A DNA stretch of 60,171 bases from positions 1 through 60,171 of the forward strand of contig NZ_SMAO01000013.1 in the NCBI RefSeq assembly GCF_004342175.1, written 5' to 3'. The notes below the pieces were generated by a model. It made no database searches and was not told the DNA's origin. It saw only the letters and a program-made list of their open reading frames with translations. The DNA is from Thiobaca trueperi. Its GTDB lineage: Bacteria; Pseudomonadota; Gammaproteobacteria; Chromatiales; Chromatiaceae. Made by a program: the position numbers and the translations under genes. Shown one piece after another: positions 18,662 to 27,916 of this stretch (within the stretch, counting starts at the first letter, position 1; each line of letters opens with the position of its first letter).

Positions 18662-19560
18662 CAGAAATAGCCTTCCTGCTTTTTCTTTTCCATGCTGGCC
18701 GACTGGTCGTGGTCGATGGCGCGCCCCTGACGCTCTGAGGTCGTCGTCAGCAGCATCTCCTGGATGATCTCGGGCAGCGTGCTGGCCGTGCTCTCGACTG
18801 CGCCGGTCAGCGGATAGCAGCCGAGGGTGCGGAAGCGGATGGAACGCGGGATCACCTCCTCGCCTGCCTGCAAGGGAAAACGTTCGTCATCGACCATCAG
18901 AATCAGACCGTCGCGTACCACGGTCGGACGCGGCGCGCTGAAATAGAGCGGCACGATCTCGATCCCTTCGAGATGGATATACTGCCAGATGTCGAGTTCG
19001 GTCCAGTTCGAGATGGGAAAGACGCGGATGCTCTCGCCTTTGGCCTTGCGCGCGTTATAGAGCTTCCAGAGTTCCGGACGCTGATTTTTCGGATCCCAGC
19101 GATGATTGGCCGAGCGGAAGGAAAAGATCCGCTCCTTGGCCCGGCTCTTTTCCTCGTCGCGTCGCGCGCCGCCGAAGGCGACATCGAAGCCGTGCAGGTC
19201 GAGCGCCTGTTTCAGACCTTCGGTCTTCCAGATGTCGGTGTGCAGTGCGCCGTGATCGAATGGATTGATGCCCCGTGCGAGCGCCTCGGGATTCCGGTAG
19301 ACGATGAGTTCCATCCCCGCTTCACGCGCGGCCCGGTCGCGCAGTCGGTACATGTCCTGAAATTTCCAGGTGGTATCCACGTGCAGGAGCGGAAAGGGCG
19401 GCGGCGAGGGATAAAAGGCCTTTCTGGCCAGATGCAGCATGACCGCCGAATCCTTGCCGATCGAATAGAGCATCACCGGCGTCTCGGCCTCGGCCACGAC
19501 CTCGCGCAGGATATGGATGCTCTCCGATTCCAGTTGTTCAAGATGTGTCAGTGTTTTCAT
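18661..19560 (-). CDS. cysD: Sulfate adenylyltransferase subunit 2
   Basis: 299 residues, normal length. It is the catalytic subunit of assimilatory ATP sulfurylase (sulfate + ATP to APS + PPi) and works with the GTPase CysN. The PP-loop for ATP binding reads [17 protein letters not shown], followed by [32 protein letters not shown] and [12 protein letters not shown]. The frame is open to 19596, but ATG 19560 gives the family start [17 protein letters not shown]. It is the first gene of a cysD-cysNC operon, and only 28 bases separate its start from the divergent ligase gene. The pyrophosphate released could feed HppA, but that is a general inference. Confidence 0.97.
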   Translation of the reverse strand: MKTLTHLEQLESESIHILREVVAEAETPVMLYSIGKDSAVMLHLARKAFYPSPPPFPLLHVDTTWKFQDMYRLRDRAAREAGMELIVYRNPEALARGINPFDHGALHTDIWKTEGLKQALDLHGFDVAFGGARRDEEKSRAKERIFSFRSANHRWDPKNQRPELWKLYNARKAKGESIRVFPISNWTELDIWQYIHLEGIEIVPLYFSAPRPTVVRDGLILMVDDERFPLQAGEEVIPRSIRFRTLGCYPLTGAVESTASTLPEIIQEMLLTTTSERQGRAIDHDQSASMEKKKQEGYF

Positions 19561-19588
19561 TGTTATCGATTGACTCGGGAGACCGCTG

Positions 19589-20512
19589 ATGGACACGCCG
19601 GGATTGCCCTTTCGCCGATCCTTCTGGATCCTGCCGTTGCTCTGTCTGATCGCCTTGCCGGGAGCGGCGGAATCGCCCGGTCTGTCGGCGGTGGTTCAGG
19701 ATGCCACCCAGACACCTCAGATCAATCCGGCCAGCTCGGGCAAACCCGCCCTGATGCTGGCGAACACCTATCAGGAAGGCATCGATCTGTCGGTCTATTG
19801 GGTGAGTGAAAAGCTCGATGGTGTGCGCGCCTACTGGAATGGTAAGCGACTTGTCAGTCGTGGCGGAAATCCGATTCAGTCGCCCGACTGGTTCACGGCC
19901 GGTTTTCCGTCAGAGCCCCTGGATGGCGAACTCTGGATGGGACGCGGCACCTTCGAGCGTCTATCTGGCGCGGTGCGACGACAGACGCCCGATCCCGATG
20001 TCTGGCGGACGGTGCGCTTCATGGTCTTCGATCTGCCGGGAGTGGATGCGCCCTTCGGGCAGCGGCTCCAGTCACTCAGGCGGATCCTGGCCGGTTCGCC
20101 GAGTCATTATCTGGCGCCGGTCGAGCAGTTCCGGGTTGCCGATCATGCCGAACTGATGGCGCGACTCGATGCCGTCGTCGCGGCTGGCGGCGAAGGACTG
20201 ATGCTGCACCGGGACGGTTCCAGTTATCGCGCCGGTCGCACCAACGATCTGCTCAAGGTCAAGCCCTATCAGGACGCCGAGGCGCGGGTGATCGGGCACC
20301 TGCCCGGTCAGGGCAAATATGCGGGCATGCTCGGCGCCCTGCTGGTCGAGGACCGGGAAGGACGCCGCTTCCGGCTTGGCAGCGGCTTCACCGATGCGCA
20401 ACGGCGCGATCCCCCGTCCGTTGGCAGTCTGGTGACCTTCAAATATCGGGGTTACACGAATAAGGGAACACCCCGCTTCGCGAGTTTTTTGCGGGTGCGG
20501 GCGGAGGAATAG
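19589..20512 (+). CDS. Exported ATP-dependent DNA ligase (LigE-type)
   Basis: 307 residues. Nucleotidyltransferase motifs of ATP-dependent DNA ligases are in order: motif [12 protein letters not shown] with the adenylated lysine at about residue 72, motif [17 protein letters not shown], motif [10 protein letters not shown] and motif [15 protein letters not shown], then a short OB fold ending in [19 protein letters not shown]. The first 28 residues look like a signal peptide ([18 protein letters not shown]), which marks the periplasmic LigE group thought to act on DNA taken up by competent cells. It lacks the primase and nuclease domains of LigD. Divergent from cysD. Confidence 0.88.
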   Translation: MDTPGLPFRRSFWILPLLCLIALPGAAESPGLSAVVQDATQTPQINPASSGKPALMLANTYQEGIDLSVYWVSEKLDGVRAYWNGKRLVSRGGNPIQSPDWFTAGFPSEPLDGELWMGRGTFERLSGAVRRQTPDPDVWRTVRFMVFDLPGVDAPFGQRLQSLRRILAGSPSHYLAPVEQFRVADHAELMARLDAVVAAGGEGLMLHRDGSSYRAGRTNDLLKVKPYQDAEARVIGHLPGQGKYAGMLGALLVEDREGRRFRLGSGFTDAQRRDPPSVGSLVTFKYRGYTNKGTPRFASFLRVRAEE

Positions 20513-20561
20513 GCCGGCTTCGGGTGATTTCCTGAAAAAACCATACCTGATCGCACGTCTC

Positions 20562-20658
20562 GAATAGACAGGAGTAACAGGATTTTTCAGGGTGGACAGG
20601 ATTTCAACCGATTGTTTTGAATCCTGTTAATCCTGAGTCATCCTGTTAATCCTGTCCA
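20562..20658. repeat. ATCCTGT palindromic repeat, copy 1
   Basis: Begins AATAGACAGG and contains several alternating ACAGGATT and AATCCTGT units that pair with each other, ending TTAATCCTGTCC. Part of the widespread family of such repeats in Proteobacteria. It lies between the convergent ligase and cyclophilin genes, where it can form a long imperfect hairpin. Confidence 0.85.
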
Positions 20659-20746
20659 ATGAGCGGTCTCTCAGGTGGATAAAAACCTTCCCGGAAAGCG
20701 CCTAAATCTCTATTTTTGCGCGTTGCGGTTCAATCGCTTTTCAGGA

Positions 20747-21325
20747 TCAAAGCTGACGGCAGGCCGTCAGGGTGACGGGCTGCTGGGGACGACCGGAGCG
20801 GGTGCCCTGGGCCTCGACGGCCTTGACCACATCCATGCCCTCGACCACTTTGCCGAAGACGACATGCTTGCCGTCCAGCCAGGGCGTGGCGGCGACCGTG
20901 ATGAAGAACTGCGAGCCGTTGGTGTTGGGGCCGGCGTTAGCCATGGACAGCATGCCGGCCTCGGTGTGTTTGAGTGTGAAATTCTCGTCGGCAAATTTCT
21001 CGCCATAGATCGACTCGCCGCCGGTGCCGTTGCCACGGGTGAAGTCGCCGCCCTGGATCATGAACTCAGGGATGATGCGGTGGAAGGGGCTGCCGGCGTA
21101 GGTCAGATCCTTGCCACTCTGGCCCTTGCCCTTCTCACCGGTGCAGAGCGCACGGAAGTTCTCTGCCGTCTTGGGCACCACATCGGCGAAGAGTTCGACG
21201 GTGATGGTTCCGGCTGGCTGGTCGCCGATGCTCACATCAAGCGCCACCCTGGGGTTGGCCGCGAGGGTAGGGGTGGCGATGACGGCGGCGAGGATGCCGG
21301 CGAGGTAGTTCGACGGATTGGACAT
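20747..21325 (-). CDS. Exported cyclophilin-type peptidyl-prolyl isomerase
   Basis: 192 residues. It speeds cis-trans isomerisation of proline bonds during folding. The N-terminus has a hydrophobic signal-like segment ending at about residue 23 ([12 protein letters not shown]), so it should act in the periplasm. The catalytic core is of the eukaryote-like type: [30 protein letters not shown] (catalytic Arg), [18 protein letters not shown] and [19 protein letters not shown]. The CTGEKG loop is characteristic of eukaryotic-type cyclophilins and less usual in proteobacterial PpiA. The rhodanese lipoprotein gene lies 60 bases upstream in the same direction. Confidence 0.93.
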   Translation of the reverse strand: MSNPSNYLAGILAAVIATPTLAANPRVALDVSIGDQPAGTITVELFADVVPKTAENFRALCTGEKGKGQSGKDLTYAGSPFHRIIPEFMIQGGDFTRGNGTGGESIYGEKFADENFTLKHTEAGMLSMANAGPNTNGSQFFITVAATPWLDGKHVVFGKVVEGMDVVKAVEAQGTRSGRPQQPVTLTACRQL

Positions 21326-21385
21326 GCTGTCTCCTGTGGGAGGTTGAGAAAAATTGCGACGGTAAAACGGTCGGTCAGTCGTCTG

Positions 21386-21841
21386 TCAGCAGTTCGTGCA
21401 GGACTCGACGGGTAGCGCGCGGCGGATCCAGCCCGGTCCGGCCCGCCCGCCGGCCATGCCTTCGCTGACATCGTAGACGTTGGTAAAGCCCTGCCGCTGC
21501 AATTCCTGCTGCATGTAACCGCTGCGGTTGCCGGTGCGGCAGATGAGTGCGATGGGCGCTGACTTGTCCCCGCCGACTTCAGCCAGCACCTTGCTGGCGA
21601 AGCCGGACGGGCCTTGCGGATCCTGCATGTCGATCCGATGCGCGACCGGGGCAACGCCGGTCTGGCGCCACTCAATCGGGGTGCGGATGTCGATGAGTGT
21701 GATCTCGCCAGCACGGGCCTTGTCGAGCGCCTCGGGTGCCGTCAGGGTGGGACCACCGGCCTGTGAGCAGCCGACGCCGAACAGGAATGCGGCACCAAGC
21801 AGTACGGAGAAGCGGCGGGGATATTGAGATAGCCTGTTCAT
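21386..21841 (-). CDS. Rhodanese-domain lipoprotein
   Basis: 151 residues from ATG 21841 (the frame is open to 22024, but this start gives a proper signal peptide). A lipoprotein signal (LLGAAFLFGVGC) puts the mature N-terminal cysteine at about residue 24, so it should be anchored in the outer membrane or periplasmic face. A single rhodanese domain follows: TLIDIRTPIEWRQTG and the active-site loop ICRTGNRSGYM with the catalytic Cys. It could transfer or bind sulfane sulfur in the periplasm. It ends in an unusual CTNC. It lies directly upstream of the cyclophilin gene. Confidence 0.85.
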   Translation of the reverse strand: MNRLSQYPRRFSVLLGAAFLFGVGCSQAGGPTLTAPEALDKARAGEITLIDIRTPIEWRQTGVAPVAHRIDMQDPQGPSGFASKVLAEVGGDKSAPIALICRTGNRSGYMQQELQRQGFTNVYDVSEGMAGGRAGPGWIRRALPVESCTNC

Positions 21842-22049
21842 GGTTGGGTCCAAAAGGGTTGTTTCTGAGCAATGCCCGCGCTTGATTGAGCGAGTCGCCA
21901 TGATTTGGTCAGAGGCGCGGAATGCAAGGGACTGCATCGGGGAAAGCTTGAAGCGCCTGGTGCGTGCGGATCGGTTGTGGAAGGTCTGATCCCCGACGCA
22001 CCGGCGCTGCTTGATGCAATCCATTGCAGCGGCTCACTGAGCCGGTGCG

Positions 22050-23678
22050 TCAGATCGCTTCAGGCACCATGACAATCGCCCCGCATGGACATTCGGCGTT
22101 ACAGATGCCGCAGCCCTTGCAGTAGTCGTAATTGACCGCGAAGCGCAGTCCGGGACCGAGCTTGACGATGGCGTTATCCGGGCAGACGCCATAGCAGTTG
22201 TCGCACTCGAAACAGTTGCCGCAGGAGAGACAGCGCCGCGCCTCGAAGAGCGCATTGCCCTCGTCGAGACCGCCGACGACCTCGTCGAAGGTGGATTGGC
22301 GACGGATCAGATCGAGCGTCGGCTGCACCTGTTTGGGCGCATCGTCGTAGTACCAGGTGTTGAGCCGCTCAGGTGTCGCCAGATCGTGCTTGGGTGCGGG
22401 CTCATGGACGACACCGCGCAGCCAAGCGTCGATATGACGCGCGGCCTTCTTGCCATGACCGATGGCGACGGTAACGGTACGTTCGGATGGCACCATGTCG
22501 CCACCGGCGAAGATGCCGGGCCGTCCGGTCATCATGTTCTCGCCGACCTGCACCACGCCGTCCCTGATCTCCAGCCCCGGCACATCGTTCAGCAGTGACA
22601 GATCCACGTCCTGACCGAGCGCCAGCACCAGCGAATCGGCCTCCAGCGTCTCGACTTCACCGGTCGGCTGGGGGAATCCCTTCTCATCGAGCGCCATCTT
22701 CTCGACCGTGAGCGTGCCCTCGTCGGACATGTTCTTGATGGTCGAAAGCCATTTGATGAGGATGCCTTCTTGGAGGGCTTCTTCGACCTCGAAGTCGTGG
22801 GCGGGCATCTTCTCGCGGGTACGGCGGTAGACGATGATGGAATCGGTCGCGCCCAGCCGCTTGGCGGTGCGCGCCACATCGAGCGCGGTGTTGCCGCCGC
22901 CATAGACCACCACGCGCCGCCCGAGCAGCGGCTGTTCCTCGCCTTCCATGCCGCGCAGCACCTGCATGGCGTCAAGCAGATGGGCCGCCTCGCCAGCGGG
23001 GATATAGGCGCGTTTGGCAATGTGCGCGCCGACGGCGAGAAAGGCGGCGTCGAATTGCCCCTCACGCATGGTCTCTTCGATGTTCGCGACCTTGGTGTTG
23101 AGCCTGAGGGTGACGCCAAGATCGAGAATGCGCTGAATCTCAGCCTCCAGCACCGCGCGCGGCAGACGGTATTTGGGGATGCCGAAGCGCATCATGCCGC
23201 CGGCCATGGGGCCGGCCTCGTGGATGGTCACCCGATGCCCCAGACGCGCCAGATGATAGGCCGCCGAGAGTCCGGACGGACCGGCACCGACCACCAGCAC
23301 CTGTTTGCCGGAGTCGCTGGCCGGCGGATCGAACGACCAGCCCAGCCGGATCGCCTGATCGCCAAGGAAGCGCTCGACCGCGTTGATGCCGACCGATTGA
23401 TCCAGGTTCCCGCGATTGCAGGACGATTCGCAGGGGTGATAACAGACCCGGCCCATGACCGCCGGCATGGGATTGTCCTGCACCAGGGCGCGCCACGCCT
23501 GCTCGTAGTCGCCCGATTCGGCGTGGAACAGCCAGCCCTGGATGTTCTCCCCAGCGGGACAGGCATGATTGCAGGGCGGCAGACGATCGACATAGACCGG
23601 GCGATAGGTGCGCCAGCTCCCGGTCTTGTTGGCGAGCGAGGAACCGACATCGAGTGTGATGGCAAAAGGCTTTTCCAT
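22050..23678 (-). CDS. GltD-like NAD(P)/FAD oxidoreductase with C-terminal 2x[4Fe-4S] ferredoxin domain, electron-transfer subunit of the oxoacid oxidoreductase
   Basis: 542 residues in three parts. The N-terminal cluster-binding helical domain (CNHACPAG, then CYHPCESSCNRG) and the flavin/pyridine nucleotide core (VLVVGAGPSGLSAAYHLARL; VVVYGGGNTALDVARTAKRL) match glutamate synthase small subunits and NfnB. The last 80 or so residues hold a ferredoxin-type segment, CLSCGNCFECDNCYGVCP and YCKGCGICNAECPCGA. No glutamate synthase large subunit is present. It starts 2 bases after the porB-like stop and so should link the oxoacid oxidoreductase to NAD(P), as the PadH subunit does in phenylglyoxylate dehydrogenase. 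It replaces the separate delta ferredoxin subunit. Confidence 0.88.
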   Translation of the reverse strand: MEKPFAITLDVGSSLANKTGSWRTYRPVYVDRLPPCNHACPAGENIQGWLFHAESGDYEQAWRALVQDNPMPAVMGRVCYHPCESSCNRGNLDQSVGINAVERFLGDQAIRLGWSFDPPASDSGKQVLVVGAGPSGLSAAYHLARLGHRVTIHEAGPMAGGMMRFGIPKYRLPRAVLEAEIQRILDLGVTLRLNTKVANIEETMREGQFDAAFLAVGAHIAKRAYIPAGEAAHLLDAMQVLRGMEGEEQPLLGRRVVVYGGGNTALDVARTAKRLGATDSIIVYRRTREKMPAHDFEVEEALQEGILIKWLSTIKNMSDEGTLTVEKMALDEKGFPQPTGEVETLEADSLVLALGQDVDLSLLNDVPGLEIRDGVVQVGENMMTGRPGIFAGGDMVPSERTVTVAIGHGKKAARHIDAWLRGVVHEPAPKHDLATPERLNTWYYDDAPKQVQPTLDLIRRQSTFDEVVGGLDEGNALFEARRCLSCGNCFECDNCYGVCPDNAIVKLGPGLRFAVNYDYCKGCGICNAECPCGAIVMVPEAI

Positions 23679-23680
23679 GA

Positions 23681-24691
23681 TCAGTCTCCCATCCCGGTCG
23701 TGGCGTCAATCAGTCCGAAGCGCCGGATATTCCGGTCGGCCAGCGCCTGGATCCGGTCAATGGCAGCGGTATTGAGGACCGGCGCAAAGAGGTGCGCGAA
23801 GCGTTTCTGTGGTTTCAGATAATCCTCGACCGGCAGTTGCCGGCGGATTTTGGAGACGCCGGTCAACTCGCCATGTTCCGCCTCGATCACCGGGAAGATG
23901 CCGGTCTCCTTGGCCAGCCGGGCGATGCGGATGGTGTCCCAGGAATTGGTGCCCCAGCCCAGCGGACAGGGCACGAAGACATGGATGTAACGTGCGCCCC
24001 GGATCTCCATCGCGCGCTTGACCTTGGCCTCCAGATCGCGCAGTTCGGACACGATGGCGGTGGCGACATAGGGGATCTCATGCGCCATCGCGATCAATGG
24101 CAGGTTCTTGCCCTGACCGAAGACATTGCCGGGTTCCGTACCGACCGCTGGCGTGGTCGCGGTGCGCGCCGCGCCGGGCGTGGCCGAGGAACGCTGCACC
24201 CCGGTGTTCATATAAGCCTCGTTGTCGTAGCAGATATAGAGCACGTCATCGTTGCGCTCGAACATCCCCGAGAGGCAGCCGAAACCGATGTCGGTGGTGC
24301 CCCCGTCGCCGCCCTGTGCGACCACGCGGACATCCTGGCGACCCTTGACCCGCAGCGCGGCGGCGATGCCGGTCGCGACCGCAGCGGTGTTACCGAACAG
24401 CGAATGGATCCAGGGGATCTGCCAGGAGGTTTCGGGATAGGGCGTGGAGAAGACCTCCAGACAGCCGGTCGCGTTGGCCGCGATCAACTGGTTGTCGGTC
24501 GCCATCATGGCCGCGTCGATGGCATAGCGTGCGCCGAGCGCCTCGCCGCATCCCTGACAGGCGCGATGGCCCGAGTTGAGCGAGTTGGTGCGCCGCATGT
24601 CGGCCTGCACCGAACGCTGCGAGGGATCGAGCAGACGGTTGCCGACGGTGTGGGTGCCGGTCTGATAGAACTTGACGATACTGGCAGTCAT
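23681..24691 (-). CDS. 2-oxoacid:acceptor oxidoreductase beta subunit (thiamine diphosphate-binding; PorB-like)
   Basis: 336 residues. The ThDP- and cluster-binding motifs of the pyruvate:ferredoxin oxidoreductase beta subunit are visible: RACQGCGEALGARYA, the separate ATGCLEVF cysteine, the Mg/ThDP motif GGDGGTTDIGFG with CYDNEAYMNTGVQRS, and a later VPCPLGWG. These cysteines hold the [4Fe-4S] cluster near the ThDP. The start has a 14-base gap behind the alpha subunit gene. Pyruvate is the likeliest substrate in a phototroph, making acetyl-CoA or fixing CO2 into pyruvate, but the subunit set also fits phenylglyoxylate dehydrogenase. Confidence 0.9.
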   Translation of the reverse strand: MTASIVKFYQTGTHTVGNRLLDPSQRSVQADMRRTNSLNSGHRACQGCGEALGARYAIDAAMMATDNQLIAANATGCLEVFSTPYPETSWQIPWIHSLFGNTAAVATGIAAALRVKGRQDVRVVAQGGDGGTTDIGFGCLSGMFERNDDVLYICYDNEAYMNTGVQRSSATPGAARTATTPAVGTEPGNVFGQGKNLPLIAMAHEIPYVATAIVSELRDLEAKVKRAMEIRGARYIHVFVPCPLGWGTNSWDTIRIARLAKETGIFPVIEAEHGELTGVSKIRRQLPVEDYLKPQKRFAHLFAPVLNTAAIDRIQALADRNIRRFGLIDATTGMGD

Positions 24692-24705
24692 GGCGTTCGT
24701 CTCCC

Positions 24706-25959
24706 TTAAACGGCGCCTGCGGCCACGACACCCAGGTCGCGCAGCAGGTTTTCGGCGATCGGTCCCGAGCGGCGCGTCTGGCGCTCGCGTTCCAGTTCGC
24801 GGTTGACCGCGTTCCAGTCCAGATCGAGGAAGGTCAGTTGTTCCAGCTCGTCATCCATCGCCTTGAGCAGGAGACCGTGCAGGGAGCTCTTGGTGATGGC
24901 GCGCCCGCCGAGCCCGGCGACCACGCCATAGAGCCGCTGGGGACGGTCGCGCATCGCGGTGCGCACGTCGCGCGAGACGATCCCGCCGACACCGACCGCA
25001 AAACACTTCTCGACCACCACCACGCGGTGCGCATTGCGGGTCGCATGCCGGATCGCATTGGTCGGGAAGGGGCGGAAGGAGGTGATGCCCAGAACCCCGA
25101 TCTTATGACCGGCCTCGCGCAGATCGTCCACCGTGTCTTTGATGGTTCCCAGCACCGAGCCCAGGGCCACCACGATGGTCACGGCGTCATCGGTACAATA
25201 GGTTCGGATCAGACCGCCCGAGTCACGACCGAACTGCTGCCTGAACTCGGTCGCCAGTTGCGGAATCAGATCCAGCGCCTGCATCTGTCTGGCGTGGGCC
25301 AGATAACGCACCTCGGTGAAGGCTTCGGGGCCGACCATCGCCCCGATTGAAACCGGCTCACGGGGATCAAGCACCTGACGCGGTTCATAGGGCGGCAGAT
25401 AGGCATCGACCTGTTCCTGAGTCGGAATGTCCACCTGTTCGTAGGCATGGGTCAGAATGAAGCCGTCCATGCAGACCATGATCGGCAGCGAGATCTCCTC
25501 GGCCAGTCGAAACGCCTGGATATGCAGATCAGCCGCTTCCTGATTGTTCTCGGCGAAGAGCTGGAGCCAGCCTGCATCACGCATCGACATGGCGTCGGTG
25601 TGGTCGTTCCAGATGTTGATCGGCGCACCGATGGCGCGGTTGGCGAGTGTCATCACAATCGGCAGACCCAGCCCCGAGGCATTCCAGACCGCCTCCGCCA
25701 TGAACAGCAGACCCTGGCTCGCGGTTGCCGTATAGGAGCGGGCGCCGGTCGCGGAGGCGCCGATGGCGACCGACATGGCGGCGAATTCGGACTCGACGTT
25801 GATGAATTCGCAGCCTTGCAGGGTGCCGTCCCGCACCATTTCGCTCAAGCCTTCGACGATGTGCGTCTGGGGCGAGATCGGATAGGCGCAGATCACCTCT
25901 GGCCGGCACAGTGCGACGGTCGCTGCGACCGCATGGGAACCTTCACATTGCTTCAGCAC
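24706..25959 (-). CDS. 2-oxoacid:acceptor oxidoreductase alpha subunit (PorA-like)
   Basis: About 417 residues. It carries the pyrimidine-binding ThDP domain (AYPISPQTHIVEGLSEMV, then EFINVESEFAAMSVAIGASA and TATASQGLLFMAEAVW) and the transketolase C-terminal-like domain (TIVVALGSVLGTIKD; GVLGITSFRPFP). The start is taken as GTG 25959 because a GGAGG (25969-25973) precedes it by 9 bases; ATG 25980 in the same frame is the alternative. Either way it overlaps the end of the gamma-subunit gene, so the two are coupled. The ThDP site is formed together with the beta subunit. Confidence 0.9.
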   Translation of the reverse strand: MLKQCEGSHAVAATVALCRPEVICAYPISPQTHIVEGLSEMVRDGTLQGCEFINVESEFAAMSVAIGASATGARSYTATASQGLLFMAEAVWNASGLGLPIVMTLANRAIGAPINIWNDHTDAMSMRDAGWLQLFAENNQEAADLHIQAFRLAEEISLPIMVCMDGFILTHAYEQVDIPTQEQVDAYLPPYEPRQVLDPREPVSIGAMVGPEAFTEVRYLAHARQMQALDLIPQLATEFRQQFGRDSGGLIRTYCTDDAVTIVVALGSVLGTIKDTVDDLREAGHKIGVLGITSFRPFPTNAIRHATRNAHRVVVVEKCFAVGVGGIVSRDVRTAMRDRPQRLYGVVAGLGGRAITKSSLHGLLLKAMDDELEQLTFLDLDWNAVNRELERERQTRRSGPIAENLLRDLGVVAAGAV

Positions 25960-26536
25960 AGGCGTAATCCTCCAGCTCATGTTTGACATAATCGTAGGCG
26001 GCACTGGCAGCGGCAATGTTGCCGGCGGCCACCTTGCCGGAGAATTTGGCCCGGATCGCCGCGTGCACCGAGTCGAGCGACACCACGCCGCTCATCGCCG
26101 CGAAGGCCGCGAGCAGAATGGCATTGGGCAGCGGACGCCCGATATGTTCCATGGCAATCTCAGTCGCCGGGACGGTGCAGAGATGTGCATGGTTCCAGTT
26201 GCTGAAGCGTTCGCTGATACCGAGATCGTCGAAATTCTTCCTGGTGTTGATGAGCACGTAGCCGTCCGGCACCAGGCCGTTGAAGACATCGGCCTGATAG
26301 AGCAGGGTGGGATCCTGAATGATGAGCCCGTCGGGCTGCATGATGGGCTCGCGCAGCCGGATCTCGCGGTCGGCGATGCGGCAGAAGGCCACCACCGGCG
26401 CGCCGGTACGCTCCGAACCGAAACTCGGAAACGCCTGTGCGCGTTTCCCTTCGAGAAAGGCCGCGATGGAGAGCATTTCCGCCCCCGTCACGCAGCCCTG
26501 GCCGCCACGGCCGTGAATACGAACCTGAAACATCAT
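25943..26536 (-). CDS. 2-oxoacid:acceptor oxidoreductase gamma subunit (PorG-like)
   Basis: 197 residues. The start holds the CoA-domain motif RIHGRGGQGCVTGAEMLSIA, followed by QAFPSFGSERTGAPVVAFCR, the standard gamma-subunit pattern. It is the first gene of the four-gene operon gamma-alpha-beta-GltD-like and has a strong ribosome site (AAAGGAGGACA) before ATG 26536; a second ATG at 26533 follows immediately. No delta ferredoxin gene is present as a separate unit. Confidence 0.92.
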   Translation of the reverse strand: MMFQVRIHGRGGQGCVTGAEMLSIAAFLEGKRAQAFPSFGSERTGAPVVAFCRIADREIRLREPIMQPDGLIIQDPTLLYQADVFNGLVPDGYVLINTRKNFDDLGISERFSNWNHAHLCTVPATEIAMEHIGRPLPNAILLAAFAAMSGVVSLDSVHAAIRAKFSGKVAAGNIAAASAAYDYVKHELEDYACAEAM

Positions 26537-26671
26537 GGTCCTGTCCTCCTTTTATTTTTTATGGTTGGCAAGCGCCTCGCATTATGTAGCAGGCATGCAG
26601 CGGTTTTGCATCAAAAATCCTGACCCTGTCGGTCTTTTCTCGACCTGCGGCATCAGCAGGTGCCAGTGCGC

Positions 26672-26700
26672 TTGCCGGGGAACCAAACCTCGCCTATAGT
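26672..26700 (+). promoter_or_regulatory. Probable promoter of ssrA
   Basis: TTGCCG at 26672-26677 and TATAGT at 26695-26700 with a 17-base spacer. This is a good sigma-70 match, and the expected start of transcription lies about 10 bases before the mature 5' end of tmRNA at 26718. Confidence 0.7.
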
Positions 26701-26717
26701 GACTAACTCGGTTACCT

Positions 26718-27073
26718 GGGGGCGACATGGCTTCGACGTGGGTCGCAAAACCTGAGGTGCATGCCGAGGCGCGGTTACCTCGTAAATCCATCCGCAAACT
26801 TATAGTTGCCAACGACGACAACTACGCTCTCGCTGCTTAACCCAGCGGGCCTCTGACCGTTTCTTGCCTGTGGGCGACGGGTTTCAGGGGTAACATCACA
26901 TAGGATCGCGGAGACGGGCGTCCGGACCTGATCTGCTAAAACCTAACGGAATCGCCGACTGATCGCCCTGCCTCTCGGGCGTTGGAAGGTTAAAAAAAAT
27001 AGAACAGGCTAAGCATGTAGGGCCAAGGGCGGAGGGCTTGCGGACGCGGGTTCGATTCCCGCCGCCTCCACCA
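26718..27073 (+). ncRNA. ssrA: tmRNA (10Sa RNA)
   Basis: 356 bases. The tRNA-like part pairs GGGGGCG at the 5' end with CGCCTCC at the 3' end, has the T loop GGTTCGATTCCC and an encoded CCA at 27071-27073. The tag frame at 26808-26840 reads ANDDNYALAA and then stop (TAA), a typical gammaproteobacterial degradation tag with the YALAA end recognised by ClpXP. It rescues ribosomes stalled on broken mRNAs with SmpB, which is not in the window. Confidence 0.98.
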
Positions 27074-27107
27074 TTTAAGCATCCAAGCACGTCCAGTACG
27101 ATCCGAG

Positions 27108-27132
27108 AACCCGCCTAAGTGCGGGTTTTTTT
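27108..27132 (+). terminator. Rho-independent terminator of ssrA
   Basis: AACCCGC stem, six-base loop, GCGGGTT stem and a T run, 34 bases after the tmRNA CCA end. Confidence 0.92.
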
Positions 27133-27316
27133 ATTGCCTTTTTGGTCGGCATGGGGGTGGCGTTGTCCGTTAGCATCCGCTAACAGGCGGGGTAAGATCA
27201 AGAGTGCGCATTGCTAGGTCGCTCAGCAATGCCTGAAGCGTGCCGGTTCCTGGTGGCATGTCGAACATCCCGTCCATCCTGCAAAACCCTGTCCCTTGAA
27301 GAGCCTGATGATGCCC

Positions 27317-27916
27317 TTAAGACCAGCGGACCTCGAAGATGCAGGCCGGGGCGCCGGTGGCATGACAGGCGATTTCGGTCACGAGGCTATCGGGATGCAC
27401 GAGACGGCGAAAGAGCCGCTCGAAGGTTCCGGCGTAGAAATCGCAGAGCGGCTCAGTGGCCGATGCGCCGCGACAGAGAAGCGAGTCGGTCACGGTCAGC
27501 CGGGGGGGATGACTCGGATTGGCCTCGAAGATGCCAGTGCCGACGAAGGTCCAGGCATTGCCACGGATCGCCTTGAGCAGCGCCCGGCTGGCCAGACGCG
27601 GCGGCAGAATCGAAAGCAGGGTCTGCGCGGGACGCGGGATGCGGTTCGCCAGCAGGTAATCGCCGGTGCGCAGGCCAGCATCGCGTGCGACCTCGCGCGC
27701 CGCCGTGATGCCAAGCTGCTGGCGCAGGGCGGCCTGCAAAGCGGTTACTTCCTGCTCATCGACCATGGCGGTCGGCAGGGCATCGAGATAGCCTTCAAGC
27801 CCGGCCAGACGAAACAGATCAATGACGGCGGCGCGATCCTGTCGCGCCTCCAGTGCCTCGGCCACACGAATGATGGCGTTCGGCCCGACCCGTCCGTGAT
27901 GCTCGCTCCGGATCAT
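27317..27916 (-). CDS. bchJ: BchJ, V4R-domain protein of bacteriochlorophyll synthesis
   Basis: About 199 residues. BchJ was first named as an 8-vinyl reductase and is now thought to bind or deliver porphyrin intermediates. The opening HHGRVGPNAIIRVAEALE and the C-terminal V4R-type segment LCDFYAGTFERLFRRLVHP with conserved cysteines (CHATGAPACIFEVRW) are diagnostic. The start chosen at ATG 27916 overlaps the hemN stop (ATGA); an in-frame ATG at 27952 would add 12 residues that overlap hemN. Last gene of the minus-strand photosynthesis block. Confidence 0.85.
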   Translation of the reverse strand: MIRSEHHGRVGPNAIIRVAEALEARQDRAAVIDLFRLAGLEGYLDALPTAMVDEQEVTALQAALRQQLGITAAREVARDAGLRTGDYLLANRIPRPAQTLLSILPPRLASRALLKAIRGNAWTFVGTGIFEANPSHPPRLTVTDSLLCRGASATEPLCDFYAGTFERLFRRLVHPDSLVTEIACHATGAPACIFEVRWS

